A DNA stretch of 7,971 nucleotides from Fusobacteriota bacterium (GTDB lineage: Bacteria > Fusobacteriota > Fusobacteriia > Fusobacteriales > Fusobacteriaceae): NCBI GenBank assembly GCA_003973585.1, contig QNYN01000032.1, positions 1-7,971 of the forward strand, given 5' to 3'. The notes under the pieces are model-generated. The model was given only the letters and a program-made list of their open reading frames with translations, ran no database searches and was not told the origin of the DNA. Within the stretch, counting starts at the first letter, position 1, and each line of letters begins with the position of its first letter. The translations under genes and the position numbers were made by a program. This document shows positions 1 through 6,393 of the stretch, in pieces.

Positions 1-460
1 CTTCTACAAACCATTTAGGATAAGATAAGATTATATCAATTCTATCTTCTTCTAATAGTTTTTCTATGTCGTCATCTTTTTCATCTATAAAAGATCTCAA
101 AACTCCATTTATGAATCCACCGATATATGTTCCACCTCTAGATTTTGCTACTTCTACTCCTTCATAGACTACTCCAGCATTATCAGAATCCATAAAATGA
201 ATTTGGTACATCGAAAGTCTAAGAAGATTTCTAACCCAAAGTTTATCTATTTTTTTTGTTCTTTTATCTATTTCATAATCAAGAAATATTACATTTCGAA
301 TTACTCCATAAAATACTTCTGTAATAAATCCTTTTTCACCACGAGTTAACCCTGGTAATGTTTCTTCTTTTTCTTTAAAATAATCATTTAATAATATATT
401 AGAAAATTTTCCATGTTCATATTTACCTAATAACTCCACAATATCCATTTTTATGCTCAA
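1..460 (-). CDS. rsmB: RsmB (16S rRNA m5C967 methyltransferase), N-terminal NusB-like domain, partial
   Basis: The reading frame is open from a TTG at 460 to the left edge, giving 153 codons with the rest outside the window. RsmB (Sun) methylates C967 of 16S rRNA using S-adenosylmethionine. The visible part is its N-terminal NusB-like RNA-binding domain. Family-like blocks are GEKGFITEVFYGVIRN (41-56), the helix WVRNLLRLSMYQI (75-87), and GGFINGVLRSF (114-124), which resembles the usual 'GLVNAVLR'. The fragment ends in LSYPKWFVE (145-153), matching the 'SHPEWLV' that opens the linker to the methyltransferase domain. The catalytic cysteines would lie outside the window. Start choice: TTG at 460 sits 5 nt after an AGAGGTG site, whereas the in-frame ATG at 448 is 17 nt away from it. 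NusB itself is less likely because of the SYPKWFVE extension. The gene follows the transporter terminator and has its own promoter. Confidence 0.85.
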   Translation of the reverse strand, partial: MSIKMDIVELLGKYEHGKFSNILLNDYFKEKEETLPGLTRGEKGFITEVFYGVIRNVIFLDYEIDKRTKKIDKLWVRNLLRLSMYQIHFMDSDNAGVVYEGVEVAKSRGGTYIGGFINGVLRSFIDEKDDDIEKLLEEDRIDIILSYPKWFVE

Positions 461-465
461 AATAA

Positions 466-472
466 CACCTCT
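466..472 (-). promoter_or_regulatory. Ribosome binding site deciding the TTG start of rsmB
   Basis: The minus strand reads AGAGGTG, then TTATT, then TTG (458-460). The 5-nt spacer suits initiation at the TTG. The GTG inside the motif is followed in frame by a TGA after two codons, so it cannot be the start. Confidence 0.65.
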
Positions 473-494
473 TCTACTTAAGTTTTTTTATTTT

Positions 495-503
495 ATTATA
501 CCA
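495..503 (-). promoter_or_regulatory. Extended -10 promoter for rsmB
   Basis: The minus strand reads TGG-TATAAT, a consensus -10 hexamer (495-500) preceded by the TG of an extended -10 element. The hexamer 17 nt upstream (TAGTCT) is a poor -35, so recognition would rest mainly on the extended -10. Transcription would start near position 488, giving a 5' leader of about 28 nt before the TTG start. It lies between the upstream operon's terminator and rsmB, which supports separate expression of rsmB. Confidence 0.65.
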
Positions 504-546
504 TAATTTTTTATGTGAGACTATTAAATCCGATATTTACTCATAT

Positions 547-570
547 AAAAAAGCTCCCAAAAATGGGAGC
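547..570 (-). terminator. Rho-independent terminator of the peptide transporter operon
   Basis: The arms GCTCCCA (553-559) and TGGGAGC (564-570) form a perfect 7-bp stem around a 4-nt loop. On the minus strand the stem is followed at once by TTTTTT (547-552). It begins 13 nt past the TAA of the second binding-protein gene. The plus-strand reading lacks a T-tract after the stem, so the terminator works in the minus direction only. Confidence 0.9.
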
Positions 571-583
571 AAAAATATAAAAT

Positions 584-2161
584 TTATTTTTCGATTTTTA
601 AAGAACCTGTTTTAGCAGCATTTAATAAATTTAAATTATTCATATAATCTAAACCACTTATTCTTTTATTTATTCCTACAACACCAATAGAACTTGTTGT
701 AAAGATATATGGTAAATCTTCATTGATTTGTTCCATCATCTTTTCATAGATAGGTTTTCTTTTTTCTGTAGGGATTTCTTTTAGCCCTTCTACACATAGA
801 TCATCGACAACTTTACTTGAATATCCTGCAAAGTTATAAGGAGCTCCAGTTTTAAATACTGAAGATTGATCAGGATCTGCAAGTGGTGACCAACTAAGCA
901 TAACTGTGTCAAAAGTAGGTTTTTTGCTAAGAATATCTTTAATTAAAGCATTAAAATCAACTAATTGGATATCTACATCTACTCCTATTTCTTTCCAGTT
1001 TTCTTTTATAAGAGCTAACCAAGTTTTTCCAGTAGAACTTTCACCACTAGAAGAAGAAGTTTTTAAAGTAAATGTTAATTTTTTACCATTTTTATATCTA
1101 AATCCGTCTTCACCTAATTTCCAACCATCTTCTTCTAACATTTTTTTAGCTTTTTCAGGATTATATGCATAGTCATTTACATTTTTAGAATTAGCCCAAT
1201 GTTGTGGAACTAAAGGTTGATTTACAACTTTTGCATATCCTTCTAATATTTTTTCTGCATAAAGTTCTCTATTTAATCCATAAGCTAGAGCTTGTCTTAA
1301 AGTTTTATCTTTAAATACATCTTTTCTCATATTAAATGCAATATATGAATATCCTGAAGGTGGAATTTTTTGAAAGTTAACTAAATTATTTTTAGAAGCA
1401 ATTTCTTTTTCTCTACTAATTCTTCCTGTGATATTTGATATATCTAAATCTCCATTTGCAAGTGAAGGAGCAATAGATTCACTTGGTACATATTTAATTA
1501 CAATTTTTTTAGGTTCTGAATTTCCTTGATAGTAGTCTCCAAATCTTTCTAAAACTACATATTCACCAGGTTTATATTCAGATAATTTATATGGTCCTGA
1601 ACCTACAGGAGTTTCATTTTTAGCTAAAAAATCTGTTTTATAATTTTCTGCTTTATCATATTCATAATAATGTTTTGGTATAATTCCAGTTATAAAGTTA
1701 TTTAATGATCTACCATTAGCTTCAGACATATTAAAAATAACTGTGTATTTATCTGGAGTTTCAATTCCACTTAGATATTTAGCCTTTCCATCTGCTACTT
1801 CTTTAAATCCTTTGATAGATTCTGAAGCTGGAGTAAATGCACCAACATATTCAGGTCTAGCAAGTAAACTATATGTAAATTTTACATCCTCAGAAGTAAG
1901 TTCTACACCATCTTGAAATTTAATCCCTTTTTTTAAATGGAAAATATATTGCATTTTATCTTCGTTATATTTAAAACTTTCTATAAAATTTCCAGGTTCA
2001 AATGTAAAGTCATTTTTAACTACTAATAATCCTTCGAAAATGTAATCATTAACAATACTATCATAGTTACTTATAGCAATAGTAGGATTAAATTTACCTT
2101 CAAATTTATTAGCTATAGCTACATTAACTATATCACCTCTTTTTTTTGCTGGATTTTCAAT
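584..2161 (-). repeat. Long direct repeat formed by the two paralogous binding-protein genes (copy at 6394-7971)
   Basis: The two genes lie in the same orientation, exactly 5810 nt apart in register over 525 codons with no net indel. By hand count 128 of 525 residues differ. Nucleotide identity is patchy but includes perfect blocks, for example 31 nt at 1257-1287 matching 7067-7097 and 28 nt at 1746-1773 matching 7556-7583. This is gene duplication, not a mobile element; no terminal repeats or transposase are present. Confidence 0.85.
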
Positions 2162-2278
2162 AGCTTTTTCAGTTTTTGCTTTATCAGAAACTTTAGTTTC
2201 GTTATTAGAACTATCTTTATCTTTACCACAAGCAAATAATGATAAAGCTAAGATAGACATTAATAATATTTTTTTCAA
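584..2278 (-). CDS. dppA: Second peptide-binding lipoprotein of the ABC importer (SBP family 5)
   Basis: Complete 564-residue extracytoplasmic solute-binding protein, expected to capture small peptides and pass them to the DppBC permease. It starts at TTG (2276-2278), 6 nt after a perfect AGGAGG. This start keeps the basic MKK and hydrophobic core of a lipoprotein signal ending in the lipobox LFAC, so Cys17 should be lipidated. A polar Lys/Glu/Ser/Asn linker (about 18-41) follows. SBP_bac_5 landmarks include YIFHLKKGIKFQDG (111-124), EDVKFTY (130-136), GSGPYKL (226-232) and ADPD (467-470). The last may hold the Asp that in DppA/OppA contacts the ligand's amino terminus (inference). It is about 75% identical, without gaps, to the protein at 6394-7971. 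It is last in the operon, 70 nt after the small membrane protein, behind a stem-loop, and is followed by the terminator. The family also includes nickel, haem and glutathione binders, so the peptide ligand is likely but unproven. Confidence 0.9.
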   Translation of the reverse strand: MKKILLMSILALSLFACGKDKDSSNNETKVSDKAKTEKAIENPAKKRGDIVNVAIANKFEGKFNPTIAISNYDSIVNDYIFEGLLVVKNDFTFEPGNFIESFKYNEDKMQYIFHLKKGIKFQDGVELTSEDVKFTYSLLARPEYVGAFTPASESIKGFKEVADGKAKYLSGIETPDKYTVIFNMSEANGRSLNNFITGIIPKHYYEYDKAENYKTDFLAKNETPVGSGPYKLSEYKPGEYVVLERFGDYYQGNSEPKKIVIKYVPSESIAPSLANGDLDISNITGRISREKEIASKNNLVNFQKIPPSGYSYIAFNMRKDVFKDKTLRQALAYGLNRELYAEKILEGYAKVVNQPLVPQHWANSKNVNDYAYNPEKAKKMLEEDGWKLGEDGFRYKNGKKLTFTLKTSSSSGESSTGKTWLALIKENWKEIGVDVDIQLVDFNALIKDILSKKPTFDTVMLSWSPLADPDQSSVFKTGAPYNFAGYSSKVVDDLCVEGLKEIPTEKRKPIYEKMMEQINEDLPYIFTTSSIGVVGINKRISGLDYMNNLNLLNAAKTGSLKIEK

Positions 2279-2284
2279 TTTATA

Positions 2285-2290
2285 CCTCCT
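2285..2290 (-). promoter_or_regulatory. Strong Shine-Dalgarno site for the TTG start of the second binding protein
   Basis: Perfect AGGAGG on the minus strand, then the 6-nt spacer TATAAA, then TTG. It is the best ribosome binding site in the window. It supports the TTG over the next in-frame ATG at codon 7, which would lose the lysines of the lipoprotein signal. Confidence 0.8.
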
Positions 2291-2303
2291 ATAATTTTAT
2301 AAA

Positions 2304-2331
2304 ATGCTAGCCTAAAATTTTAGACTAGCAT
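2304..2331 (-). promoter_or_regulatory. Intercistronic 14-bp stem-loop before the second binding-protein gene
   Basis: The arms 2304-2317 and 2318-2331 form a near-perfect 28-nt inverted repeat. The single DNA mismatch (C2311/A2324) becomes a G·U pair in minus-strand RNA, so the transcript can pair fully apart from the loop at the centre. The sequence after it reads TTTTATAAAATT, a short and broken U-run, so it could be at most a leaky terminator. It may instead be an mRNA stabiliser or processing site setting the ratio of binding protein to membrane components. It ends 13 nt upstream of the AGGAGG and does not cover it. Function is inferred. Confidence 0.6.
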
Positions 2332-2348
2332 CTATTTCTACTTATATT

Positions 2349-2540
2349 CTAATAGAAAAAATAAAATAATGCAGCAAACATCATGATTCCTGCTAAAAAC
2401 ATAAATAATAAAGGGATTATCCTTTTATAAAGATTCATTATCAAAAATAATACTTCTTTATTTGAAATATGTTCTCTGTTATAATCTATATTTTCTTTTT
2501 CTCTTTTAGTAAAGTCACTGTATTTCTTTAATTTTTTCAT
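2349..2540 (-). CDS. Small single-pass membrane protein of unknown function
   Basis: A 63-residue protein that I do not recognise. Residues 1-40 are charged and rich in Lys, Glu and Asn (KKLKKYSDF, TKREKENIDYN). Residues 41-62 form one strongly hydrophobic segment (IIPLLFMFLAGIMMFAALFYFF) preceded by YKR. By the positive-inside rule the N-terminus should be cytoplasmic and the C-terminus buried in or across the membrane. There is no signal peptidase site or lipobox. The ATG at 2540 follows AAGGA (2552-2556) with an 11-nt spacer, slightly long. The gene starts 27 nt after dppF and precedes the second binding-protein gene, so it should be cotranscribed with the importer. It could be an accessory or regulatory small protein of the transporter, or an unrelated passenger. 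The intact frame, ribosome binding site and operon position support a real gene. Confidence 0.65.
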   Translation of the reverse strand: MKKLKKYSDFTKREKENIDYNREHISNKEVLFLIMNLYKRIIPLLFMFLAGIMMFAALFYFFY

Positions 2541-2567
2541 ATTATTTTCTTTCCTTATTTTTAAAAT

Positions 2568-3533
2568 TTAATCTACTTTATAACAAGCTACAAAATGTCC
2601 TTCTCTAATTTCTATCATAACAGATTCAGTATCTCTTTTTTTAGGATCTCTATCATCAATTTTATAACCTTTTGGAATTTTTACCCACTCTGGTAATTTT
2701 TCATTTTCATAATTTTTTGTATTTTTTCTTGGATGTGATTTAGGTATTGCAGATAATAATTTTTTTGTATAAAAATGAATAGGAGATTCAAATAATTTAT
2801 TTGTATCTGCTAATTCTACTATCCTTCCAAAATACATTACAGCTATCCTATCAGAGATATGTTTTACAACTGATAAATCATGAGTTATAAAAAGGTATGT
2901 AAGTTCTTCTTCTGTTTGTAGCTCCTTTAAAAGGTTTATTACTTTGGCTTGTACAGAAACATCTAATGCAGATACAGACTCATCACAAACAATAAACTTA
3001 GGATTTAATGCTAATGCACGGGCTATACCAATCCTTTGTCTTTGTCCTCCACTAAATTCATGGGGATATCTTGTTAAATGATTAGGATCAACACCACATC
3101 TAGCAGCAGTTTCCCTTATATGAGTATATAATTCATTACTCTTTTTAAGATTATGAAATTTAACTGCTTCTCCGATAGTTTGCTCTACAGTTAATCTAGG
3201 ATTTAATGAAGAGTATGGATCTTGGAAAATTATTTGCATTTCTTTTCTTAAATCATTCATTGTTTTTTTGTCGGCATCGTGGATATTTATTCCATTATAG
3301 AAAACTTCTCCATCAGTTTTTTCATATAAATTAATTAAAGTTCTACCAAGGGTAGACTTTCCACATCCTGATTCTCCTACAAGTCCTAAAGTTTCACCTT
3401 TTTTAATACTAAATGTAACTCCATCTACAGCCTTTACATGGTCAACAGTTCTCTTTAATATCCCTTTTTTTATTGGATAATATTTTTTTAAATTCTGTAC
3501 TTCTATTAAGTTAACTTCTAAATTATCATTCAT
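2568..3533 (-). CDS. dppF: Peptide ABC importer ATP-binding protein DppF/OppF type
   Basis: A 321-residue cytoplasmic ATPase that pairs with DppD to drive peptide import through DppBC. The order of motifs is: Walker A GESGCGKST (53-61), Q-loop Gln104 in IIFQDPYSSLNP, signature SGGQRQ (161-166), Walker B ending in CDES with Glu185, D-loop SALD (188-191), and switch His218 in FITHDLS. The DESVSALDVSVQA form is typical of the DppF/OppF subunit, as opposed to the DEPTTALDVTIQA of DppD/OppD. The C-terminal oligopeptide-transporter region is present (SPIHFYTKKLLSAIP, 249-264) and ends in GHFVACY (312-318). The usual CxFHxRCP cysteine cluster between them is absent; Cys317 is the only cysteine in the tail. 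The ATG at 3533 follows AGAGG, and the gene starts 11 nt after the dppD stop. All catalytic motifs are intact. The exact substrate (di- or oligopeptide) cannot be fixed from this subunit. Confidence 0.93.
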   Translation of the reverse strand: MNDNLEVNLIEVQNLKKYYPIKKGILKRTVDHVKAVDGVTFSIKKGETLGLVGESGCGKSTLGRTLINLYEKTDGEVFYNGINIHDADKKTMNDLRKEMQIIFQDPYSSLNPRLTVEQTIGEAVKFHNLKKSNELYTHIRETAARCGVDPNHLTRYPHEFSGGQRQRIGIARALALNPKFIVCDESVSALDVSVQAKVINLLKELQTEEELTYLFITHDLSVVKHISDRIAVMYFGRIVELADTNKLFESPIHFYTKKLLSAIPKSHPRKNTKNYENEKLPEWVKIPKGYKIDDRDPKKRDTESVMIEIREGHFVACYKVD

Positions 3534-3544
3534 TATAAACCTCT

Positions 3545-4507
3545 TTAACCTTCCTTTTTTAAATGAACCCTAAGTTCTCTATTTTTTAGAGTTATCATCT
3601 GTGTGTCATTTCCGTGGTAAATTTCTTCTGTAACATTATATTTACCATCTTTATAAATTGCTATAGGATGTCCAATTTTTTCTGGCATAGAATAAAGAAC
3701 ATCAGTATCTGAGTCTATATGAGGCATAGAATTCATAAGTCCAATAGTATATGGATGAATAGGATTATCAAATAAATCATCAATTGTCGCAACTTCCATA
3801 ACTTGTCCTCTATACATAACCACTACTCTGTCAGCAACTTCTGCAATTACACCTAAATCATGAGTTATAAAAATAGTTGAAGTATTAAATTCTTCTTTTA
3901 TATCCTTTAATAATTTAAGTATCTCTGCTTGTATTGTAACATCTAATGCTGTAGTAGGCTCATCTGCAATAAGTAACTTTGGTTCACATAAAAGAGCCAT
4001 AGCTATTACAACTCTTTGTCTTTGACCACCACTTAAATTATGAGGATATCCATTATAAACTCTTTCAGCACCTGATATTCCAACTTTTTCTAACATCTCT
4101 ATTGCTTTAGCTTTAGCATCTTTTTTAGATAATTTTTGATGATAAAATAAAACTTCTGTAAGTTGATCCCCAATAGTTAATACTGGATTTAGAGAAGTCA
4201 TAGGTTCTTGAAAGATAACAGACATATCACTACCTCTCATACTTCTCAACTTTTCAGGATCCATTGAAAATAAGTTTTCACCTTGAAATCTTATTTCCCC
4301 ACCTTCTATAAATCCAGGTGGCATAGGAACAATTCCCATGACAGCCATAGTGGTAACACTTTTTCCACTACCAGATTCTCCTACAATTCCTAAAGTTTCA
4401 CCTTCATAGACATCAAAACTTACCCCATCTACAGCTTTTACTATAGATTTATCTTCTTCTAATCTAAAATAAAATTTTAAATTATCTATTTCTAATATTT
4501 TTTTCAT
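3545..4507 (-). CDS. dppD: Peptide ABC importer ATP-binding protein DppD/OppD type
   Basis: A 320-residue ATPase subunit that forms the nucleotide-binding heterodimer with DppF on the cytoplasmic face of DppBC. Visible motifs are Walker A GESGSGKSV (43-51), Q-loop Gln100 in VIFQEPMTSLNPVLTI, signature LSGGQRQ (158-164), Walker B LLIADEPTTALD (178-189) with catalytic Glu183, and switch His216 in FITHDLGVIAEVADRV. The block NPIHPYTIGLMNSMP (248-262) marks the oligopeptide-transporter C-terminal region. The last 50 residues are Lys/Glu-rich and contain no cysteine, unlike the Cys-rich tails of many DppD/OppD proteins. The ATG at 4507 follows CGAGG, and the gene begins 12 nt after the dppC stop. 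Length and motif order are normal for the family. Confidence 0.93.
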   Translation of the reverse strand: MKKILEIDNLKFYFRLEEDKSIVKAVDGVSFDVYEGETLGIVGESGSGKSVTTMAVMGIVPMPPGFIEGGEIRFQGENLFSMDPEKLRSMRGSDMSVIFQEPMTSLNPVLTIGDQLTEVLFYHQKLSKKDAKAKAIEMLEKVGISGAERVYNGYPHNLSGGQRQRVVIAMALLCEPKLLIADEPTTALDVTIQAEILKLLKDIKEEFNTSTIFITHDLGVIAEVADRVVVMYRGQVMEVATIDDLFDNPIHPYTIGLMNSMPHIDSDTDVLYSMPEKIGHPIAIYKDGKYNVTEEIYHGNDTQMITLKNRELRVHLKKEG

Positions 4508-4519
4508 GAATAAACCTCG

Positions 4520-5398
4520 TTATTTTGATTTTGGATCAAGAGCATATCTTAAACCTGCTCCTACTAGATTAAAACACATTACCGTAATAAATATTGCTAC
4601 TCCTGGAGTAACCCATATCCACCAATAATGTTGTATTGTGTAGATTGACTTAGCTTCGTTAATCATATTTCCCCAGGTAGCTGCTGTAGGAGAAACTAAT
4701 CCTAAGAAAGATAACATCGATTCACTCAATATTGCTCCTGCCATCCCTAATGTTATAGAGATGATTAAATATGATGTAGTATTAGGTATTAAATGTACAA
4801 AGATTTTTCTTGTATCACTAAGACCTAATGCCTTTGTAGCTAACATAAACTCTTGTTCTCTAAGACTTAGAAGTTGTCCTCTAATTTGTCTTGCTATTCC
4901 TGTCCATCCTACTACACCTAAAACCATCATAACCATATATACATTTGGTCCTGTAATAGCTATCAAAGTAATAAGTAAAACCATTACTGGTAAAACATTA
5001 ATTACTTCAATAAGTCTCATTATTAAATCATCTACTATACCACCGTAAAAACCAGCTATTCCACCCATTGTTACACCGATTACTGTAGAAATTCCTACTG
5101 CTACTAATCCTACTGTTAATGAAATTCTACTTCCATATAAAAGTCTAATAAATACATCTCTACCTGATTCATCTGTTCCTAAAATATGTGTTCCTCCAGG
5201 TGAGAATGGTTCTCCATTAATAAAAACATCCATATCTATTTGATCAGGCCCTATTCCAAGAATTTTTGAAATTTGAGGTGTGAATAGAGCAAGAAGTGCT
5301 ATACACCCTAATAAAATTAGTGCTATTACTGCTATTTTGTCTCTTTTAAATCTCTTCAGCATAATTGCTAAAGGAGATTTTGATTTATTTTCCATCAT
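4520..5398 (-). CDS. dppC: Peptide ABC importer permease DppC
   Basis: A 292-residue inner-membrane permease that forms the translocation pore with DppB. The N-terminal cytoplasmic stretch MLKRFKRDK precedes the first membrane segment (about 21-40), as in OppC_N-type permeases. A periplasmic loop leads to LGTDESGRDVFIRLLYGSR (73-91), a hallmark of DppC/OppC. Further hydrophobic segments lie near 93-118, 127-149, 152-168, 209-233 and 262-283. The EAA-type loop that contacts the ATPases is at about 182-206, including TKALGLSDTRKIF and HLIPN. The protein ends in the family-typical RYALDPK. The start is ambiguous: tandem ATG codons at 5398 and 5395 follow AAGGAG, 4 or 7 nt away. The second spacing is the more usual, which would remove one residue. 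It lies 17 nt after dppB. Confidence 0.92.
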   Translation of the reverse strand: MMENKSKSPLAIMLKRFKRDKIAVIALILLGCIALLALFTPQISKILGIGPDQIDMDVFINGEPFSPGGTHILGTDESGRDVFIRLLYGSRISLTVGLVAVGISTVIGVTMGGIAGFYGGIVDDLIMRLIEVINVLPVMVLLITLIAITGPNVYMVMMVLGVVGWTGIARQIRGQLLSLREQEFMLATKALGLSDTRKIFVHLIPNTTSYLIISITLGMAGAILSESMLSFLGLVSPTAATWGNMINEAKSIYTIQHYWWIWVTPGVAIFITVMCFNLVGAGLRYALDPKSK

Positions 5399-5415
5399 CT
5401 TTCTCCTTTAATTAT

Positions 5416-6378
5416 TTAATCTAATTTTACTCTAGGATCTACAATACCATAAACTATATCAGAGATTATATATCCTAATAACATTAGTGTGGCAAAAAAT
5501 ACATTAATTGCCATGATAAGAGGATAATCTCTAAATGTAACTGCTCCTAAGGCTATTGTTCCCATTCCAGGCCAAGCAAACATACTTTCAATTATGATAC
5601 TTCCCCCAAAAAGTCCTCCTAATATCCCTGAAAACATAGTAACTATAGGAATTAAAGTATTCCTAAAAGCATGTTTATAAATAACAGTTTTTTCAGGAAG
5701 CCCTTTAGCTCTAGCTGTTCTTACATAGTCTTGACTTAAAACATTTAACATAAATGATCTAACAAACATAACCATCCCAGCAATACCTGTAGTTACCATA
5801 ACTATTAGTGGTAATGTAGCATGATTAAGAACATCTAAAAAATGATCTATTCCTGTATATCCAGCTCCAGGTGTTACCATTCCAGAAAAAGGAAATAATC
5901 CAAAATCCATAGCTAATTTTTTTATAACTAATAAAGCTATAAAAAATGATGGACATGAGATTCCTGCTAGAGTGATAAATCCAATAAATTTATCGATATA
6001 TGTATTATGTTTTACTGCTGAAATAACTCCTAATGGAATAGCAATTAAATTTGAAATAATAATTGCTGGAACAGCTAAGGTAAAGCTGTTCCACATATAA
6101 GTTTTAATAACTACTACTGTTGGCTTACTATATTGTATTGAATACCCCATGTCACCATGTATAGCAGCCCAAAACCAGTAAAAAAATCTTTTATAAACTG
6201 GTAAATCTAATCCTAATTGAGCTCTTAATTTAGCAACCATTTCTTTTGTCATATTTGGATCCATTTGACTTCCTACAGGATCTCCTGGAGCAAATGCAAA
6301 TATAGTATAAATCATAGCTGACATCACAAATAATACAAGGATTGAGACTAATATTCTTCTAATTATGTACTTTAACAT
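5416..6378 (-). CDS. dppB: Peptide ABC importer permease DppB
   Basis: A 320-residue inner-membrane permease and partner of DppC. It opens with MLKYIIRRILVSILVLF, the usual DppB/OppB start, leading into a first membrane segment and then FAPGDPVG. Other family features are an LGLDLPVYKRFFYWFW block, a GDMGYSI motif, hydrophobic segments spread through the rest, and an EAA-type loop DYVRTARAKGLPEKTVIYKH followed by FRNTLIP. The ending GIVDPRVKLD is typical. The frame extends to a TTG at 6390, but that codon lies 3 nt after the upstream stop and has no ribosome binding site. The ATG at 6378 is preceded by GGGGGA with a 5-nt spacer and matches the family N-terminus, so I start there. It begins 15 nt after the first binding-protein gene, consistent with cotranscription. 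Confidence 0.92.
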   Translation of the reverse strand: MLKYIIRRILVSILVLFVMSAMIYTIFAFAPGDPVGSQMDPNMTKEMVAKLRAQLGLDLPVYKRFFYWFWAAIHGDMGYSIQYSKPTVVVIKTYMWNSFTLAVPAIIISNLIAIPLGVISAVKHNTYIDKFIGFITLAGISCPSFFIALLVIKKLAMDFGLFPFSGMVTPGAGYTGIDHFLDVLNHATLPLIVMVTTGIAGMVMFVRSFMLNVLSQDYVRTARAKGLPEKTVIYKHAFRNTLIPIVTMFSGILGGLFGGSIIIESMFAWPGMGTIALGAVTFRDYPLIMAINVFFATLMLLGYIISDIVYGIVDPRVKLD

Positions 6379-6393
6379 TGTTTCCCCCAATTC

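Noticed and set aside
476..483. ACTTAAGT palindrome near the predicted rsmB transcript start, as a possible operator
   Set aside because: An 8-bp palindrome is expected by chance in such AT-rich sequence, and there is no second copy or known regulator nearby.
906..1172. 88-codon plus-strand open frame within the second binding-protein gene
   Set aside because: It is antisense to a well-conserved coding region and has no recognisable domain. A similar plus-strand frame in the paralogue (6779-6976) simply mirrors the conserved coding strand.
2285..2331. The intercistronic stem-loop as a full rho-independent terminator
   Set aside because: The stem is followed by TTTTATAAAATT, a short broken U-run, and the gene behind it has no convincing promoter of its own, so most transcription must read through.
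2279..2348. Possible separate promoter for the second binding-protein gene
   Set aside because: TATAAA-like strings occur, but no -35 at proper spacing and no extended -10 could be found. In this base composition such strings are uninformative.
4761..5048. 95-codon plus-strand open frame opposite dppC
   Set aside because: It is fully antisense to a conserved permease and has low-complexity hydrophobic composition that reflects the complementary strand.
6379..6390. TTG at 6390 as an alternative upstream start for dppB
   Set aside because: It is only 3 nt after the previous stop and has no ribosome binding site. The ATG at 6378 has GGGGGA in place and matches the family's N-terminus.
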